Shown here: positions 45,813 to 46,327 of the stretch, piece after piece
Layout of the letters: every line of letters begins with the position of its first letter
Numbering within the stretch: the stretch's first letter is position 1
Assembly (NCBI GenBank): GCA_016839845.1
Contig: JAEOTL010000221.1
Coordinates: forward strand, 1 to 46,327
DNA: 46,327 bases
Direction of reading: 5' to 3'
Source of the DNA: Promethearchaeota archaeon
Lineage (GTDB): Archaea; Asgardarchaeota; Lokiarchaeia; Sigynarchaeales; SOKP01
The notes under the pieces: generated by a model
Database searches by the model: none
Told to the model about the DNA's origin: nothing
The model's input: only the letters and a program-made list of their open reading frames with translations
Translations under genes and position numbers: made by a program

Positions 45813-46327
45813 ATGTCTGCGGCAGGGCAATATAAATTTAAAATAACTCTCTTTGGACCTGGGGGAGTAGGAAAGACGTCTTTATTATTACGATACATTA
45901 AGGATTCTTTTAGTGATGACCTTAAGAAGACAATTGGGAGTAGTTTTCTTATGAATGATGTTGAAATTGATGGAAAACAAGTTCGCCTGCTTCTTTGGGA
46001 TATAGGAGGGCAGCCTCAATTTCAGAAACTAAGAACAATCTATTTCAAAGGAAGTAATGGTGCTCTTGGTGTTTTTGATTTAGCATCTAGTCAAACTCTT
46101 TTAAAAATCCCGGGATGGATAAGTTCTATTAAGAAAACGGTGAAAAAGTCAATCCCAATGATATTGTTAGGCAACAAATCGGATTTGGAGAGAGACGTTG
46201 ATAGAGAGGAGGCTGAGGACCTAGCAAAAAGATTAAATTGTGAATATCTGGAAACATCAGCTAAGACAGGAGATAATGTAGAAGCGGCTTTTGAATCTAT
46301 CGCCAGAGCTTGTCTTGAGAGTGTAGA
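45813..46327 (+). CDS. Ras/Rab-like small GTPase, 3' end outside window
   Basis: 171 codons visible. All G motifs are canonical: P-loop GPGGVGKTS (15-23), switch I 'KKTIGSSFL' with the conserved Thr, G3 'WDIGGQPQF' with the catalytic-type Gln, G4 'GNKSDLE', and G5 'ETSAKTG'. The G4 and G5 forms are those of eukaryote-like Rab/Ras proteins of Asgard archaea. No lipid-attachment site can be judged because the C-terminus is cut. ATG start with AGGAG at 45801-45805. A contrast to the degenerate GTPase at 9934. Confidence 0.95.
   Translation, partial: MSAAGQYKFKITLFGPGGVGKTSLLLRYIKDSFSDDLKKTIGSSFLMNDVEIDGKQVRLLLWDIGGQPQFQKLRTIYFKGSNGALGVFDLASSQTLLKIPGWISSIKKTVKKSIPMILLGNKSDLERDVDREEAEDLAKRLNCEYLETSAKTGDNVEAAFESIARACLESV

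Noticed and set aside
1..46327. CRISPR array, insertion sequence or prophage
   Set aside because: No evenly spaced short repeats, no transposase or integrase motifs and no terminal inverted repeats were seen.

Overview
This 46.3-kb AT-rich window reads as chromosomal DNA of an archaeon, most likely an Asgard lineage (Lokiarchaeia-like). The archaeal markers are a group II chaperonin, ribosomal proteins eL38 and eL40, Pth2, TruD, an archaeal-type AspS, type 2 methionine aminopeptidase, a UPF0200 nucleotide kinase, an Alba-like protein, TATA boxes placed for leaderless transcripts, and many GTG/TTG starts. The Asgard-like markers are Ras/Rab-type small GTPases, a GTPase fused to a longin-like domain, several other longin/roadblock-like sensor domains, an Rpn11-like JAMM protease with a coiled-coil tail, and a helical protein resembling a BRO1 domain. 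I saw no tRNA, rRNA, CRISPR array, insertion sequence or prophage. The species assignment is an inference from gene content only.

Layout. 1-3529 (-): the N-terminal part of a very large secreted or surface protein made of DUF2341 and concanavalin/LamG-like modules, cut by the left edge. 3862-4704 (+): a stand-alone longin-like sensor protein. 4717-6469 (-): a two-gene ABC exporter. 6628-8578 (-): an iron-sulfur flavoprotein and an acyl-CoA dehydrogenase. 8677-9819 (+): a radical SAM protein. 9934-11196 (-): a degenerate small GTPase joined to a longin-like domain. 11634-15197: a membrane protein, a serine beta-lactamase-like hydrolase and a 7-TM receptor-like protein ending in a longin-like domain. 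15613-20901 (-): thermosome, a TPR protein ending in the same kind of domain, a small alpha/beta protein and a DUF2807 protein. 21090-22760: divergent eL40 and eL38, then another longin-like protein.

23018-30019 is a translation-related block: a Cys-motif/KH-like protein, Pth2, TruD, then (after a DNA methyltransferase on the other strand) AspS, methionine aminopeptidase and a nucleotidyltransferase. 30536-36651 holds a cyclophilin-like protein with a VTT membrane protein, an Alba-like/zinc-ribbon pair, the JAMM protein, a UPF0200 kinase, and an operon of a helical protein, an IscU-like protein, an alpha/beta hydrolase and PRPP synthetase. 36825-45530 carries the BRO1-like candidate, an MfnD-like ATP-grasp ligase, a membrane-anchored winged-helix regulator with an apparent +1 frameshift at its start, and a GT87 glycosyltransferase flanked by two paralogous membrane acyltransferases. 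A canonical Ras-like GTPase runs off the right edge.

The theme most worth following is regulatory: at least four unrelated proteins (stand-alone, 7-TM, TPR, helical) carry what looks like one divergent longin/roadblock-type sensor domain, in the same 46 kb as two small GTPases, one of which carries its own longin-like module and has lost key GTP-binding residues. This looks like a GTPase-signalling toolkit dispersed over the chromosome; the link between its parts is inference.
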